Origin: Catellatospora sp. TT07R-123
Lineage (GTDB): Bacteria; Actinomycetota; Actinomycetes; Mycobacteriales; Micromonosporaceae
DNA length: 64,000 bases
Assembly: GCF_018327705.1 (NCBI RefSeq)
Contig: NZ_BNEM01000001.1
Location: 3,720,001 to 3,784,000 of the forward strand
Reading direction: 5' to 3'
The notes below the pieces were generated by a model. That model saw only the letters and a list, made by a program, of their open reading frames with translations. It ran no database searches and was not told the DNA's origin. The position numbers and the translations under genes were made by a program. Below are positions 19,143-27,017 of this stretch, piece by piece. Numbering within the stretch: position 1 is the stretch's first letter; the number at the start of each line of letters is the position of its first letter.

Positions 19143-20083
19143 GTGGTGAGGAGAGGCAGGGGGCAGTACTGGTAGCCCATGAACGTCTGGTTCTGCGCTC
19201 GCAGGTCGTCCAGCAGCTGCCTGAAGGGTGTGTCATGCAGGTTGCCGATCCCGTACCGGTCCGGGTCGAGCTTGTAGAGCCAGGAGCAACCGCTGACCGC
19301 GCCATCAGCGGAGACGTAGAACACCTGGGAGCCCGCCGGGCAGCCCCGTGGCCCCTCTTCGGTGACCGGGCTGTCGCCCAGGCTGTAGTCGAGTTCGACA
19401 CCGTTCTCGGCGCATACGGCCCGCAGTGCAGAGAGCCGGATCTCGAGATCGGTCGTCTGCTGCTCGTTCAGCAGGAGATGGGGGTATCGGGCTGCCCGGC
19501 CGGCCGGGAACATCGTGCTGACCACGATGCCGGTGACACCGAGCGGCAGCATCTGGTGGACGAAGTCCTCGACCTGGTGAACGTTGGGCGCAGCGACCAC
19601 GTGGGAGATCCGCACCGGGATACCGGCGTGTACGAAGTGCCCGACCGCCCGGACGGCCCGGTCATACGAACTCGGTTTGCCCCGCAGGATCGCGTGCACA
19701 TCCCGGGTCGCGCCGTCGATGCTGACGGTTACGCTGCGCAGAGCGGTGCCCGCCAGCTGTGCGGCGAGTTCCTGGGTGACGTGGTAGCCGTTGGTGTTGA
19801 CGAAGACGTCACCCTGCTGCGGGTCGACCGCTGAGATGATCTCCACCAGGTCCTTCCTGGTGAACGGCTCCCCGCCAGAGAAGAAGAACTCGCGCATGCC
19901 GCAGGCGGTCATGTCGGAGATCGCTTCGATGATGGCGGCAGTGGGCAGGTCCCGGTCGGTCGGGACGTCGGGGTCGGAGTCGGTGCAGCAGTGCACGCAC
20001 GCGAGGTTGCAGTACCGCGTCAGCTCCCAGATCACCATGGAGCCGGTGGTTGCAGGCCTGAACCGGCAGAGTTCCTGAGTCAT
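19139..20083 (-). CDS. Radical SAM enzyme with SPASM-like C-terminal cysteines
   Basis: A 314-residue protein with the radical SAM motif CNLACVHC (Cys25, Cys29, Cys32) and the SAM-binding FFFSGGEPF near residue 67. Toward the C-terminus, GCPAGSQVFYVSADGAVSGC and the final YCPL carry cysteines spaced like a reduced SPASM/twitch auxiliary Fe-S site. Such enzymes modify peptides or small molecules by radical chemistry. GAGGAG lies 7 nt before the ATG. It is coupled to the downstream nucleoside phosphorylase gene and follows a methyltransferase gene by 76 bp. No precursor peptide gene was recognised next to it, so a small-molecule substrate is at least as likely. Confidence 0.9.
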   Translation of the reverse strand: MTQELCRFRPATTGSMVIWELTRYCNLACVHCCTDSDPDVPTDRDLPTAAIIEAISDMTACGMREFFFSGGEPFTRKDLVEIISAVDPQQGDVFVNTNGYHVTQELAAQLAGTALRSVTVSIDGATRDVHAILRGKPSSYDRAVRAVGHFVHAGIPVRISHVVAAPNVHQVEDFVHQMLPLGVTGIVVSTMFPAGRAARYPHLLLNEQQTTDLEIRLSALRAVCAENGVELDYSLGDSPVTEEGPRGCPAGSQVFYVSADGAVSGCSWLYKLDPDRYGIGNLHDTPFRQLLDDLRAQNQTFMGYQYCPLPLLTT

Positions 20084-20159
20084 CTGGCGCTCCTCGAGGG
20101 GTGCGAGCTGGAAAGCCGTGCAGCCGTTGTCGAGCCGCTGGAGGGTGGAGTCGGCGAGT

Positions 20160-21011
20160 TCACGCCTCTGCCGGCCGTTCGATGTAGATCATGAGGTTGA
20201 CCCCGCGCTCGGCCCAGCCAGACTGCTCGGACGCCGCCAGCTCGAGTTCGAGAGCCTGCGCGAAGTAGGCAGGGTCCTCGAGGCGTCGCGAAATGGCGCT
20301 GATCGTGTCGTACGGGTAGCCGAAGTCCTCGGGTCCGGGGTGCACGACTGAGGTCACGCCGAAGGCGCCGCATACCCGGAAGCCGGCCGCCGCGGCGAGG
20401 TCGCGCAGGTTCTCGACCGAGTAGACCCGCAGGCGCGGTACGTGGGGCGCCCACCGGACGGTTCCGGTGGCGAGGATGTCCGCGAGTTCCGCTGCGTCGG
20501 CGCCGTCGCGATTTACCTTGGAGTGCAGCGCGTTCGACAGTGAGTGGCTCATCAGCAACGCCCGCCCACCGGGCTTGAGTACCCGGTAGAACGTCCGGAA
20601 GGCGGCGGCGGGATCCTCCAGGAAGCTCAGCACGCCGTAGGTGCTGACGATGCCGTCGAACTCCGCGTCACCGAGCGAGGGAGCGTCGCACAGGTCGCAC
20701 TCGACCATCCGGGGAACGCGGATCGGAGCGGCCGCCTCCATGGTGCGCCGCGCCTCCTCCAGCATCTGCGGGGACTTGTCGGCGATCGTCACATCGACGT
20801 CCAGGGCAGAGGAGTACCACACGGCCCACCGTCCGGTGCCACCGCCGGCGTCCAGCAGTCTTCCGCCTGGCAGCATCCCCAGGTGCCGCCGGACCAGCGC
20901 CTTGATCAGCTCGTCGGCCAGGCGCCAGTACGACGCCTCGTAGAAGCCGGCGACGTTCCTCGCGTACGGCTCGAAGAACTGGTCGAACTCGGTTCGCGTC
21001 ATAAGTCCCAT
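20160..21011 (-). CDS. Class I SAM-dependent methyltransferase
   Basis: About 283 residues, starting MGLMTRTEFDQFFEPYARNV. Motif I is RLLDAGGGTGRWAVWY near residue 55, motif II TIADKSPQMLEEARR, and motif IV-like DGIVSTYGVLSFL with LKPGGRALLMSHS. The C-terminal half (VYSVENLRDLAAAAGFRVCG) is typical of UbiE/COQ5-like small-molecule methyltransferases. The ATG at 21011 is chosen because the conserved part starts there; a longer frame to 21119 is unlikely. It lies between the synthetase-like gene and the radical SAM gene in one operon. Substrate unknown. Confidence 0.88.
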   Translation of the reverse strand: MGLMTRTEFDQFFEPYARNVAGFYEASYWRLADELIKALVRRHLGMLPGGRLLDAGGGTGRWAVWYSSALDVDVTIADKSPQMLEEARRTMEAAAPIRVPRMVECDLCDAPSLGDAEFDGIVSTYGVLSFLEDPAAAFRTFYRVLKPGGRALLMSHSLSNALHSKVNRDGADAAELADILATGTVRWAPHVPRLRVYSVENLRDLAAAAGFRVCGAFGVTSVVHPGPEDFGYPYDTISAISRRLEDPAYFAQALELELAASEQSGWAERGVNLMIYIERPAEA

Positions 21012-21069
21012 GTCAGTGGCTCTCACTTTCGTCTGGCGGAGGTCATCGTCGGAGCGGGCACCGGCGGTT

Positions 21070-22092
21070 TCACGGCAGGATGGTGCGGCCGTTCTCGCGC
21101 GGCAGCAGCTGAAGATCACGGATGTCGTCGTGCTGGAGCAGCCACATGAAGAACCGCTCGACCCCCAAGCCGAAACCGGCGGTCCTCATGGGCCTGAGAT
21201 CCTTCATGGCCACGTACCACTCGTAGCCATCGCTGGCGACGTCGTGCAGCTTGAGCGCATCGCGGACCTGGTCGCCCGTGGTGTGCCGCTCCCCGGCGCC
21301 GACCACCTCGCCCGGCCCGAACAGGAGATCGGCGTTGCGCGCACGACCGTCGCCGTCGAATGCCTGGTAGAAGGGCACAGACAAGTGGTCCCAGCGGGTG
21401 ACCCAGACGAACTGACCGAGGCGGTCCATGAGCCGCTTCTCACCGGCCCGCGTGAGCGATCGCCATCCGCCTACCTCATCGGTCTGAACGCTCTCCGGCT
21501 CGGGTAGATGCACCACCGCCTCGTCAAACGTCAGCCGCCGGAACCCCGCGGGTTGGGCGAGGAGGCTCTCGACGTGCGCGACGCCACCGGCCATACGCGC
21601 GATCCAGTGCCCGGCCTGGACGAGCAGGTGTTCGGCGAGGTGGCGGATGTAGTCCTCGACCAGGCGCATCACGTCGTCGAGGCTGCCGGGTATCTCGGCC
21701 TCGCTGTGGAAGAACTGGCAAAGGTGGGTCGGGTCGGCGGCCTCGCCTCGGAAAGACGGCATGACGTAGTAGGCGCCGTTCCTGCTCAACCTGCACATGT
21801 ACTCCAGGGAGAACTGCATGGAGTCGGCGAGGAAGGTGGGTACGCCGTGCAGGTCCACCTGCACGGGCAGGCTGTCGCTGCCGAGGCCCATGGGCGAGGA
21901 GACGGAGCCGGTGGTGATGGGCAGGTGGCTGAACCGGAGCCCTCGCGCCGTCCAGAACTGCGTCGTCGCCGTGGTGAGCGTGTCCTGGAGCAGGACAAGC
22001 CCTCGATACCAGTCGCTGTCCATAGCGATCGCGAAATGCGAGTCTGGCGTCATCCAGGAACGTGGCGGACTGATCCGGTCTGTGGTCGTCAC
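21070..22092 (-). CDS. Class II aminoacyl-tRNA synthetase core (AsnRS/AspRS type), no anticodon domain
   Basis: A 340-residue protein with the catalytic core of the Asp/Asn/Lys synthetase group. TFLADSMQFSLEYM, motif 2 VMPSFRGEAADPTHLCQFFH and motif 3 GFGLGVERFFMWLL are clear, followed by LQLLPRENG. The N-terminal OB-fold that reads the anticodon is absent. Stand-alone cores of this type are known as amino-acid-activating enzymes, for example the AsnRS-derived asparagine synthetase of archaea, so it may make an amide or aminoacyl ester of a small molecule rather than charge tRNA. The GTG start has AGGAGAG upstream. It leads into the methyltransferase gene 58 bp away. Confidence 0.85.
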   Translation of the reverse strand: MTTTDRISPPRSWMTPDSHFAIAMDSDWYRGLVLLQDTLTTATTQFWTARGLRFSHLPITTGSVSSPMGLGSDSLPVQVDLHGVPTFLADSMQFSLEYMCRLSRNGAYYVMPSFRGEAADPTHLCQFFHSEAEIPGSLDDVMRLVEDYIRHLAEHLLVQAGHWIARMAGGVAHVESLLAQPAGFRRLTFDEAVVHLPEPESVQTDEVGGWRSLTRAGEKRLMDRLGQFVWVTRWDHLSVPFYQAFDGDGRARNADLLFGPGEVVGAGERHTTGDQVRDALKLHDVASDGYEWYVAMKDLRPMRTAGFGLGVERFFMWLLQHDDIRDLQLLPRENGRTILP

Positions 22093-22162
22093 TGTCTCTC
22101 CTACTCGAATCCGTCAGTGCTGGGCGAGGTCAGCGCGGGCAGTGGCGCCGCGGCGGGGCCGG

Positions 22163-22777
22163 CTACCGGCTCGTTGGACTGGGCACACGTCGCATGGCCC
22201 AGATGGGCGGCCCGTCGTCAGGTAGGTGGAACGGCGAGCCGGGCAGATCGGTGTAGCCGTGGCGCAGGTACAGCCGGTGGTTGCGGGCGTTGCTGGCTTC
22301 CAGGTAGGCCGGCGTGCCCTCCCTGTCGAGGTCGGCATGGCGCTGCTGGAGGAGCCTGCTGCCTACGCCGGCGCCCTGGCGTTCGGGCGCTACGCCCAGG
22401 AAGCCGAGATAGTGATGTGGCTCGTGGATGTGGTGCTTGGCGAAGGTCTCGTCGATCTGCGCGAAGCGTGGTGTCCACGGCCCGCAGGCGGCGGCCAGTC
22501 GTTCCTGGTAGTCGGCTGGTTCGACGTCCTCGTCGGTGCGCGGGTACCAGATGGCCGCACCGGAGAGGTTGTCGGTGACGTGGACGAGGCCTTGGTGGAG
22601 GCCGTCGTCGACGAAGATGCGGAAGTAGTCGACGTACACCTTGCGCCGCTCGCCGATGTCGGGGATGAGCCAGTTGCCGACCGGACTGATCAGGAAGGCG
22701 TCGGCGAGCAGGGCGCTGATCCAGTGCGCCTCGTCAGGTCGGGCGCTGCGGATCGGTGCGGGTGGGGTGCGGTCCAT
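22163..22777 (-). CDS. GNAT family N-acetyltransferase
   Basis: A 204-residue GNAT protein. The acetyl-CoA binding motif A is LGVAPERQGAGVGSRLL near residue 128, and motif B is the later LEASNARNHRLYLRHGYTDL. The ATG has GAGAGG/CGGAG upstream. It is in the same orientation as the permease before it (21 bp) and the synthetase-like gene after it (70 bp). It probably acetylates an amine on a small molecule, possibly for modification or self-protection. Confidence 0.88.
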   Translation of the reverse strand: MDRTPPAPIRSARPDEAHWISALLADAFLISPVGNWLIPDIGERRKVYVDYFRIFVDDGLHQGLVHVTDNLSGAAIWYPRTDEDVEPADYQERLAAACGPWTPRFAQIDETFAKHHIHEPHHYLGFLGVAPERQGAGVGSRLLQQRHADLDREGTPAYLEASNARNHRLYLRHGYTDLPGSPFHLPDDGPPIWAMRRVPSPTSR

Positions 22778-22798
22778 GGCTCCGGGGCCTCTCGCTTG

Positions 22799-24286
22799 TC
22801 AGGCGTGCGCGGTGGCGGGCGTGGGGCTGTTGGCGCCCAGGCCGATGGCGGCGTAGGTGCTGGGGCGGCCCAGCCGGAGGGCGAGGGCCCAGGCCGCGCT
22901 GGACGCGGCTGTGACGGCATAGGCGATCGGGAAGATCCACTTCAGCAGCGAGTCGGGGCCGACGCCCAGCAGGAGGTGGAACTGGTCGAGCGTGATCGCG
23001 AGGACGGCGCCGAGGGCGAGGAAGGACGACAGCGGCGCGATGATGCGGCGCCATGGGTTCTCGCCGACCGGATTGCGGCGGAAGTAGCCGAGGACGGCCA
23101 GGGAGGTAGCGACCATGAGGATGAGCACGCCCAGGCCGCCCGCGACGGTGAGCCAGAAGAACAGCTTGACGATCGGGTCCCAGCCGTTGACCGCGTAGAC
23201 GGTGATCACGGCGAAGGCGAGGGCGGTCTGGATGAGGGAGCCGAGCTTGGGCGCACCGCTGCGGCGGCTGGTGCGCCCAAGCGCGGCGGGCAGCACGCCT
23301 TCGCGGCCGAGGGCGAACAGGTAGCGGGCGACGGTGTTGTGGAAGGCCAGCAGCGCGGCGAACAGGGAGGTGATGAACAGGATATGGCCGATGTCGATCA
23401 TGGCCTGCCCGACGTGCGGGGCGACGAGACTGAAGATGAGCTCGGTGCCCTGCGCCTGGGCGGCGGTGACGATGCCGTCGTGGCCGGTGGGCACGGACAT
23501 GGCCCAGGCCGAGAGGCCGTAGAGCAGGCCGGTGACGACCAGGGCGAGGTAGGTGGCTCGAGCGACGGTGCGCTTGGGGTCCTTGGTCTCCTCGCTGAAC
23601 ACGACGCCAGCCTCGAAGCCGACGAACCCGGTGACCGCGGTGACCAGAGCTGCGCCGATACCCGAGGCGAACAGGTAGGAGGGGGCCAGGGTGTCGTAAT
23701 CCACGCCGCCACGGGCGGGATGGCCGATCATCACAGCGTCGTAGACAACCGCGATGGCGATCTCCGCGAGGAGCAGGACGGCCAGGACCTTGCCATTCAG
23801 GTCGACGCGCAGCACGCCGAGCACCGCCACCAGGGCCCAGCCGATGAAGGCGCACTCCCACCAGGTGATGCTCATGCCGAAGCGGGTTTCGAGGTAGCCG
23901 GCCAGCACAGCACCGAACCCGCCGTACAGGCCGACCTGCATGGCGTTGTAGCCCAGCACGGCGACACCCGCCGCACCGACGCCGGTGATCTTGCCGAGCC
24001 CGTGGCTGATGTAGGTGTAGAAGGCGCCGGCGTTGACGATGTGGCGGCTCATGGCCACGTAACCGACAGAGAACACGGCCAGGATGATCGCGATGGCGAA
24101 GTAGGAGACCGGGATGCCCAGCGTTCCGGTGACCGCAAAGCCGGTGGTGGCGCCGCCTGCCACGACGGTCAGCGGTGCGGCGCCGGCTGCGGCGAAGAAG
24201 AACACGCTGGGCACGCCCAGACGCGACTGCGCCAGGGTCCGCGAGACGTTACTCGCCCGGGTCGGTTGGCTGGTGGAGTGGGTCAC
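22799..24286 (-). CDS. APC superfamily amino-acid permease
   Basis: A 495-residue membrane protein with about 12 hydrophobic segments. The N-terminal VFFFAAAGAAPLTVVAGG and GAFYTYISHGLGK, and the middle GFVGFEAGVVFSEETKDPKR, are hallmarks of the amino acid-polyamine-organocation family. AGGAG precedes its GTG start. It would import or export an amino acid or related compound through the cytoplasmic membrane by secondary transport. Being the second gene of the operon with a synthetase-like enzyme suggests it moves a substrate or product of that pathway. Confidence 0.9.
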   Translation of the reverse strand: MTHSTSQPTRASNVSRTLAQSRLGVPSVFFFAAAGAAPLTVVAGGATTGFAVTGTLGIPVSYFAIAIILAVFSVGYVAMSRHIVNAGAFYTYISHGLGKITGVGAAGVAVLGYNAMQVGLYGGFGAVLAGYLETRFGMSITWWECAFIGWALVAVLGVLRVDLNGKVLAVLLLAEIAIAVVYDAVMIGHPARGGVDYDTLAPSYLFASGIGAALVTAVTGFVGFEAGVVFSEETKDPKRTVARATYLALVVTGLLYGLSAWAMSVPTGHDGIVTAAQAQGTELIFSLVAPHVGQAMIDIGHILFITSLFAALLAFHNTVARYLFALGREGVLPAALGRTSRRSGAPKLGSLIQTALAFAVITVYAVNGWDPIVKLFFWLTVAGGLGVLILMVATSLAVLGYFRRNPVGENPWRRIIAPLSSFLALGAVLAITLDQFHLLLGVGPDSLLKWIFPIAYAVTAASSAAWALALRLGRPSTYAAIGLGANSPTPATAHA

Positions 24287-24310
24287 GTACAGCTCCTCTT
24301 TCAGGGTGGG

Positions 24311-24937
24311 TCAGGTGCGGTGGGCCAGGACGGCGTTGCCGATGGCCGTACGCGTGTGGTGCAGCAGGTCCTGCATCGGGGGCCAGAGGGTGCCGATCTG
24401 GTTGCGCATGTGCTCGTAGGTGGCTGGGGGCGCGCCCTCGATCACGTAGGAGTCCAGGCCGGTGACGTGGCACAGCCCGGCCAGGCAGAGCTGGTGGTAG
24501 TCGAGGGGTCCGTGGCGGCGCAGCTGGTTCGACAGCAGCGCCCAGGGCTTGGCGGCGGTGTTCATGTCGGTGGGGACCCAGACCGTGCCGGCGGTGCGCA
24601 GCAGCCGACGGCCCGCCTCGGCCCGAACGTGCCCCGCGCGCTGCAGCCGACCTGCGACCTGGGCCGTCGCCTGCTGGCTGAGGAACGCCAGCCACGTCTG
24701 CATGGTGTGCTGGCGCGGCTCGTCGACGAGCTGGTCGAGGACCGCGTGGGTGAGAGAGTCCGATGGCGGCGTGCGGTCGGTGATGGTGAGCTGGCCGTCG
24801 GCGAGGGTGATGCGCCGCTCGGCGAGCAGCTCACCCAGCAGCGACGCCGCCAGGCCGATCGCCACCGCGCGGCTGTGCAGGCGCGGTTTCCCGGTGACGT
24901 CGTGGTGGGCGATGCGGAAGAAGTCGTCGGCGATCAC
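24311..24937 (-). CDS. GPP34 (Golgi phosphoprotein 3-like) family protein
   Basis: About 208 residues. IADDFFRIAHHDVTGKPRLH, AVAIGLAASLLGELLAERR and the later all-helical part match bacterial GPP34 proteins, whose eukaryotic relatives bind phosphatidylinositol 4-phosphate. Bacterial members are common in actinomycete secondary-metabolite regions and their role is not known. The GTG at 24937 is preferred because GGAAGG lies 10 nt before it and the conserved region begins at once; 24955 is an alternative. It is the first gene of the leftward operon that runs to 17339. Confidence 0.82.
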   Translation of the reverse strand: MIADDFFRIAHHDVTGKPRLHSRAVAIGLAASLLGELLAERRITLADGQLTITDRTPPSDSLTHAVLDQLVDEPRQHTMQTWLAFLSQQATAQVAGRLQRAGHVRAEAGRRLLRTAGTVWVPTDMNTAAKPWALLSNQLRRHGPLDYHQLCLAGLCHVTGLDSYVIEGAPPATYEHMRNQIGTLWPPMQDLLHHTRTAIGNAVLAHRT

Positions 24938-24964
24938 GGCTTGCCCGCCTTCCACTCGGTCTGT

Positions 24965-25010
24965 GGCTGGCGTGGATCACCGCTTGCCGTGACGGTGATC
25001 CACGCCAGCC
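24965..25010. terminator. Strong hairpin upstream of the GPP34 operon
   Basis: An 18-bp perfect stem (24965-24982 with 24993-25010, GGCTGGCGTGGATCACCG and its complement) and a 10-nt loop. It lies only 28 bp upstream of the GPP34 start, inside what would be the leader of the operon. It could be a bidirectional terminator or an attenuator. Confidence 0.7.
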
Positions 25011-25815
25011 CGGTACGCCCCGAGCTGGCTGTCACGCGTACTGCTGGGGAGTTCTGTCCGCAGCGCGTGGTAGCAGGGACGTACTTGATGAGGCGGGGTA
25101 CCCCCCTGGCTGGGCGCGGCCGGTGCGCCCTGGGCCTGGCCCCCGCCTCGTCATCGGACACCGTGTCGGCACTCGATGCCGTCCGGCACTCAGGCCGGTT
25201 CAGTGTGGGTCGGCTGCTCGAACGGGGTGCACGCGGCGGGAAGGTACGGTCGCGTGCACCCCGCCGAAGCCCAGCCAGGTCTCCCACCGCCACCGTCATA
25301 TCAAGGCAGGTAGCAGCGAGGACTTCCGGCAAGTTGTCGCCCGTGACGGACAGACGACCTTCCGATGCCGCCCAGCCCGTTCTCGGAACGACAGCGGTGC
25401 GTACAGCAGCTGCGCGAGGGACCGGAGCGCTGCGTGCGGCCGGCAGAGCGGGTACCGTCATGGCCTGCCTGCCGATGGGAGTACCGCAGCCCGTATCGGT
25501 GATGGCCATGTCGCCCCCTTGTCTGCCGGGTGGTGGGGAGGATGCGATGGACCGCATGCCCCCTGGCCGACTTGGCGCCAGGAAGTCGATGCATCGCTCG
25601 TCGTGAGTACACCTTCACGGACGGTCCCCGGTGGCGGGAACGCCACTTTGGCAGGAGACATGCCAGGAGACTTGGCAGGAGACTTGTCTCCCACCTGCTG
25701 AAACTCACCGCACTGTCCAGATCGGGCGTCGTCAGCCGTCGATTTTGGGGTTACTGTCTGTGCGCATCGGCGGGTTGCCGCCGTCGGTCACCGAGCCGAG
25801 TAGAGGCAGAACACC
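25011..25815. other. Long divergent intergenic region
   Basis: About 800 bases between the leftward GPP34 operon and the rightward regulator genes. Long open frames exist on both strands but show composition expected of GC-rich non-coding DNA, and the strong hairpin lies inside one of them. The only structured item I see is the short element at 25603-25701. Confidence 0.5.
25603..25701 (+). CDS. Possible small protein of 32 residues (short dispersed element, copy 3)
   Basis: The frame starts at GTG (MSTPSRTVPGGGNATLAG) and continues DMPGDLAGDLSPTC to a stop. The DNA has AGGAGA cores at 25653, 25665 and 25677, exactly 12 nt apart, after GGAACGCC. It matches copy 2 (9488-9372, minus) in start (Met-Ser-Thr), Asn-Ala, and the repeated Pro/Ala-Gly-Asp/Glu-Leu/Met/Ile unit. 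It is 114 bp upstream of the regulator gene and could be a leader peptide or a non-coding repeat. Confidence 0.35.
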   Translation: MSTPSRTVPGGGNATLAGDMPGDLAGDLSPTC

Positions 25816-26688
25816 ATGATCAGTCCCTATGTGCGCCGCCGGCGCCTGGCCGCTGAGATCACGCGGCTGCGCGACGACCACGGATACTCGGCGGACCGGC
25901 TCGCCAGGTCGATCGGGGTCGCCCGTCAGCGCATCTCACGCCTGGAGAACGGCCATGTACGCCCTGATCTCGACGAGATCATGCGCATCCTGGCCGAGCT
26001 GGGCGTCGGCCAGCCACGCTGGAACACGATCATGGCGATTGCCCGCGAGTCGCAGGAGCGCGGGTGGTGGGAGAAGTTCGCCACGCAGATGGGCCCGCGC
26101 CAGGCCTTGTACGCCAACCTCGAGGCCGGAGCCAGCACCATCAGCGAGTACCAGCTGACCCTTTTGCCCGGTCTTCTGCAGATCCCCACCTTCACGCAGG
26201 CCCGCGCCCGCGTAGACCACTCAGCCCACGGCCAGGAGTTCGACCGGGAGCGCGCCGTCGAAGCGCGAGCCGCCCGCCAGCAGGTCATGCAGCGCCCGGG
26301 CGGACCGACCTACGAAGTGATCATCGACGAGCTGGCCGTGCGCCGGCTTGCCGCACCGGGCAATGTCGTCTGCAGGCAACTCGATCACCTCATCGACCTC
26401 GGCCACAACAACTCGAAGATCACCATCCGGGTGCTGCGCGTCGGCGCACGAATCGCTGATCACGCCGTAGCCCGGTCACCGTTCTCGGTCTACCGCTACC
26501 CCGACCCCGACGACCCGGTCGTCGTCGCGGTGGACACCGTCACCTCGGACCTGGTCTTGACCGACGCCGCAGAGGTCGACTACTACCTGGCCCTGTACGA
26601 CCGCCTCCGCGAAGCCGCCCTGGCACCCCTGGACAGCCTTGACCTCCTCGCCGCAGTAGCCGAGGAACTACGAGAGAAGGACCGCTGA
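25816..26688 (+). CDS. XRE-family HTH regulator with DUF5753 domain
   Basis: A 290-residue protein. The N-terminal helix-turn-helix (SADRLARSIGVARQRISRLE at about 25-44) is followed by the DUF5753 domain typical of actinomycete regulators (WWEKFATQMGPRQALYANLE, ISEYQLTLLPGLLQIPTF, YEVIIDELAVRR). Its stop overlaps the start of a DUF397 gene (TGATG), the standard pairing seen many times in actinomycetes, where DNA-binding and small partner protein act together in development and antibiotic control. It starts 114 bp after the short repeat element. Confidence 0.93.
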   Translation: MISPYVRRRRLAAEITRLRDDHGYSADRLARSIGVARQRISRLENGHVRPDLDEIMRILAELGVGQPRWNTIMAIARESQERGWWEKFATQMGPRQALYANLEAGASTISEYQLTLLPGLLQIPTFTQARARVDHSAHGQEFDRERAVEARAARQQVMQRPGGPTYEVIIDELAVRRLAAPGNVVCRQLDHLIDLGHNNSKITIRVLRVGARIADHAVARSPFSVYRYPDPDDPVVVAVDTVTSDLVLTDAAEVDYYLALYDRLREAALAPLDSLDLLAAVAEELREKDR

Positions 26689-26891
26689 TGGAGCACACGA
26701 CGCTCACCAACTGGCGCAAATCGACCCGCAGCGGTGGCGGTGACAACTGCGTGGAAGTCGCCACCAGCGAGGACGGCAGTCACGTCGGAGTACGCGACTC
26801 GAAAGACCCGAACGGCGGGATCCTGGCCTTCCCGTCAGTTGTATGGCAGGAGTTCCTGGCCGGCATCCGACGCGGCGACTTCGACCTGTAG
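26688..26891 (+). CDS. DUF397 protein
   Basis: A 67-residue protein with the full DUF397 pattern: NWRKSTRSGGGDNCVEVAT, GVRDSKDPNGGILAF and the final WQEFLAGIRRGDFDL. It is coupled to the XRE/DUF5753 gene by a TGATG overlap. DUF397 proteins are small partners, probably antagonists, of the adjacent DNA-binding protein, as in the BldB/WhiJ-type systems. Confidence 0.95.
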   Translation: MEHTTLTNWRKSTRSGGGDNCVEVATSEDGSHVGVRDSKDPNGGILAFPSVVWQEFLAGIRRGDFDL

Positions 26892-27017
26892 GCGCTGCCG
26901 CTCGTTGCGGGTGGGCCACCGCCAGCAGTCGCGGCGGTCACCTGAGTGAGGGTTACGCGAACCGTCCTGACACGTGCGTCGTGTCCTGTCATCCTGATAT
27001 AGACGAAGGGAGGATCC

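Noticed and set aside
24934-25557. 207-codon minus frame in the long intergenic region
   Set aside because: It contains the strong 18-bp hairpin, overlaps the GPP34 start, and has no recognisable segment or good ribosome binding site.
22226-25606. Plus-strand open frame of 1126 codons
   Set aside because: It runs antisense through the GNAT, permease and GPP34 genes; its Gly/Asp/Gln/Val-rich composition is the typical antisense frame of GC-rich genes and shows no domain.
25123-25701. 192-codon plus frame upstream of the XRE gene
   Set aside because: Only its last 32 codons match a repeated element; the rest looks like random GC-rich frame.
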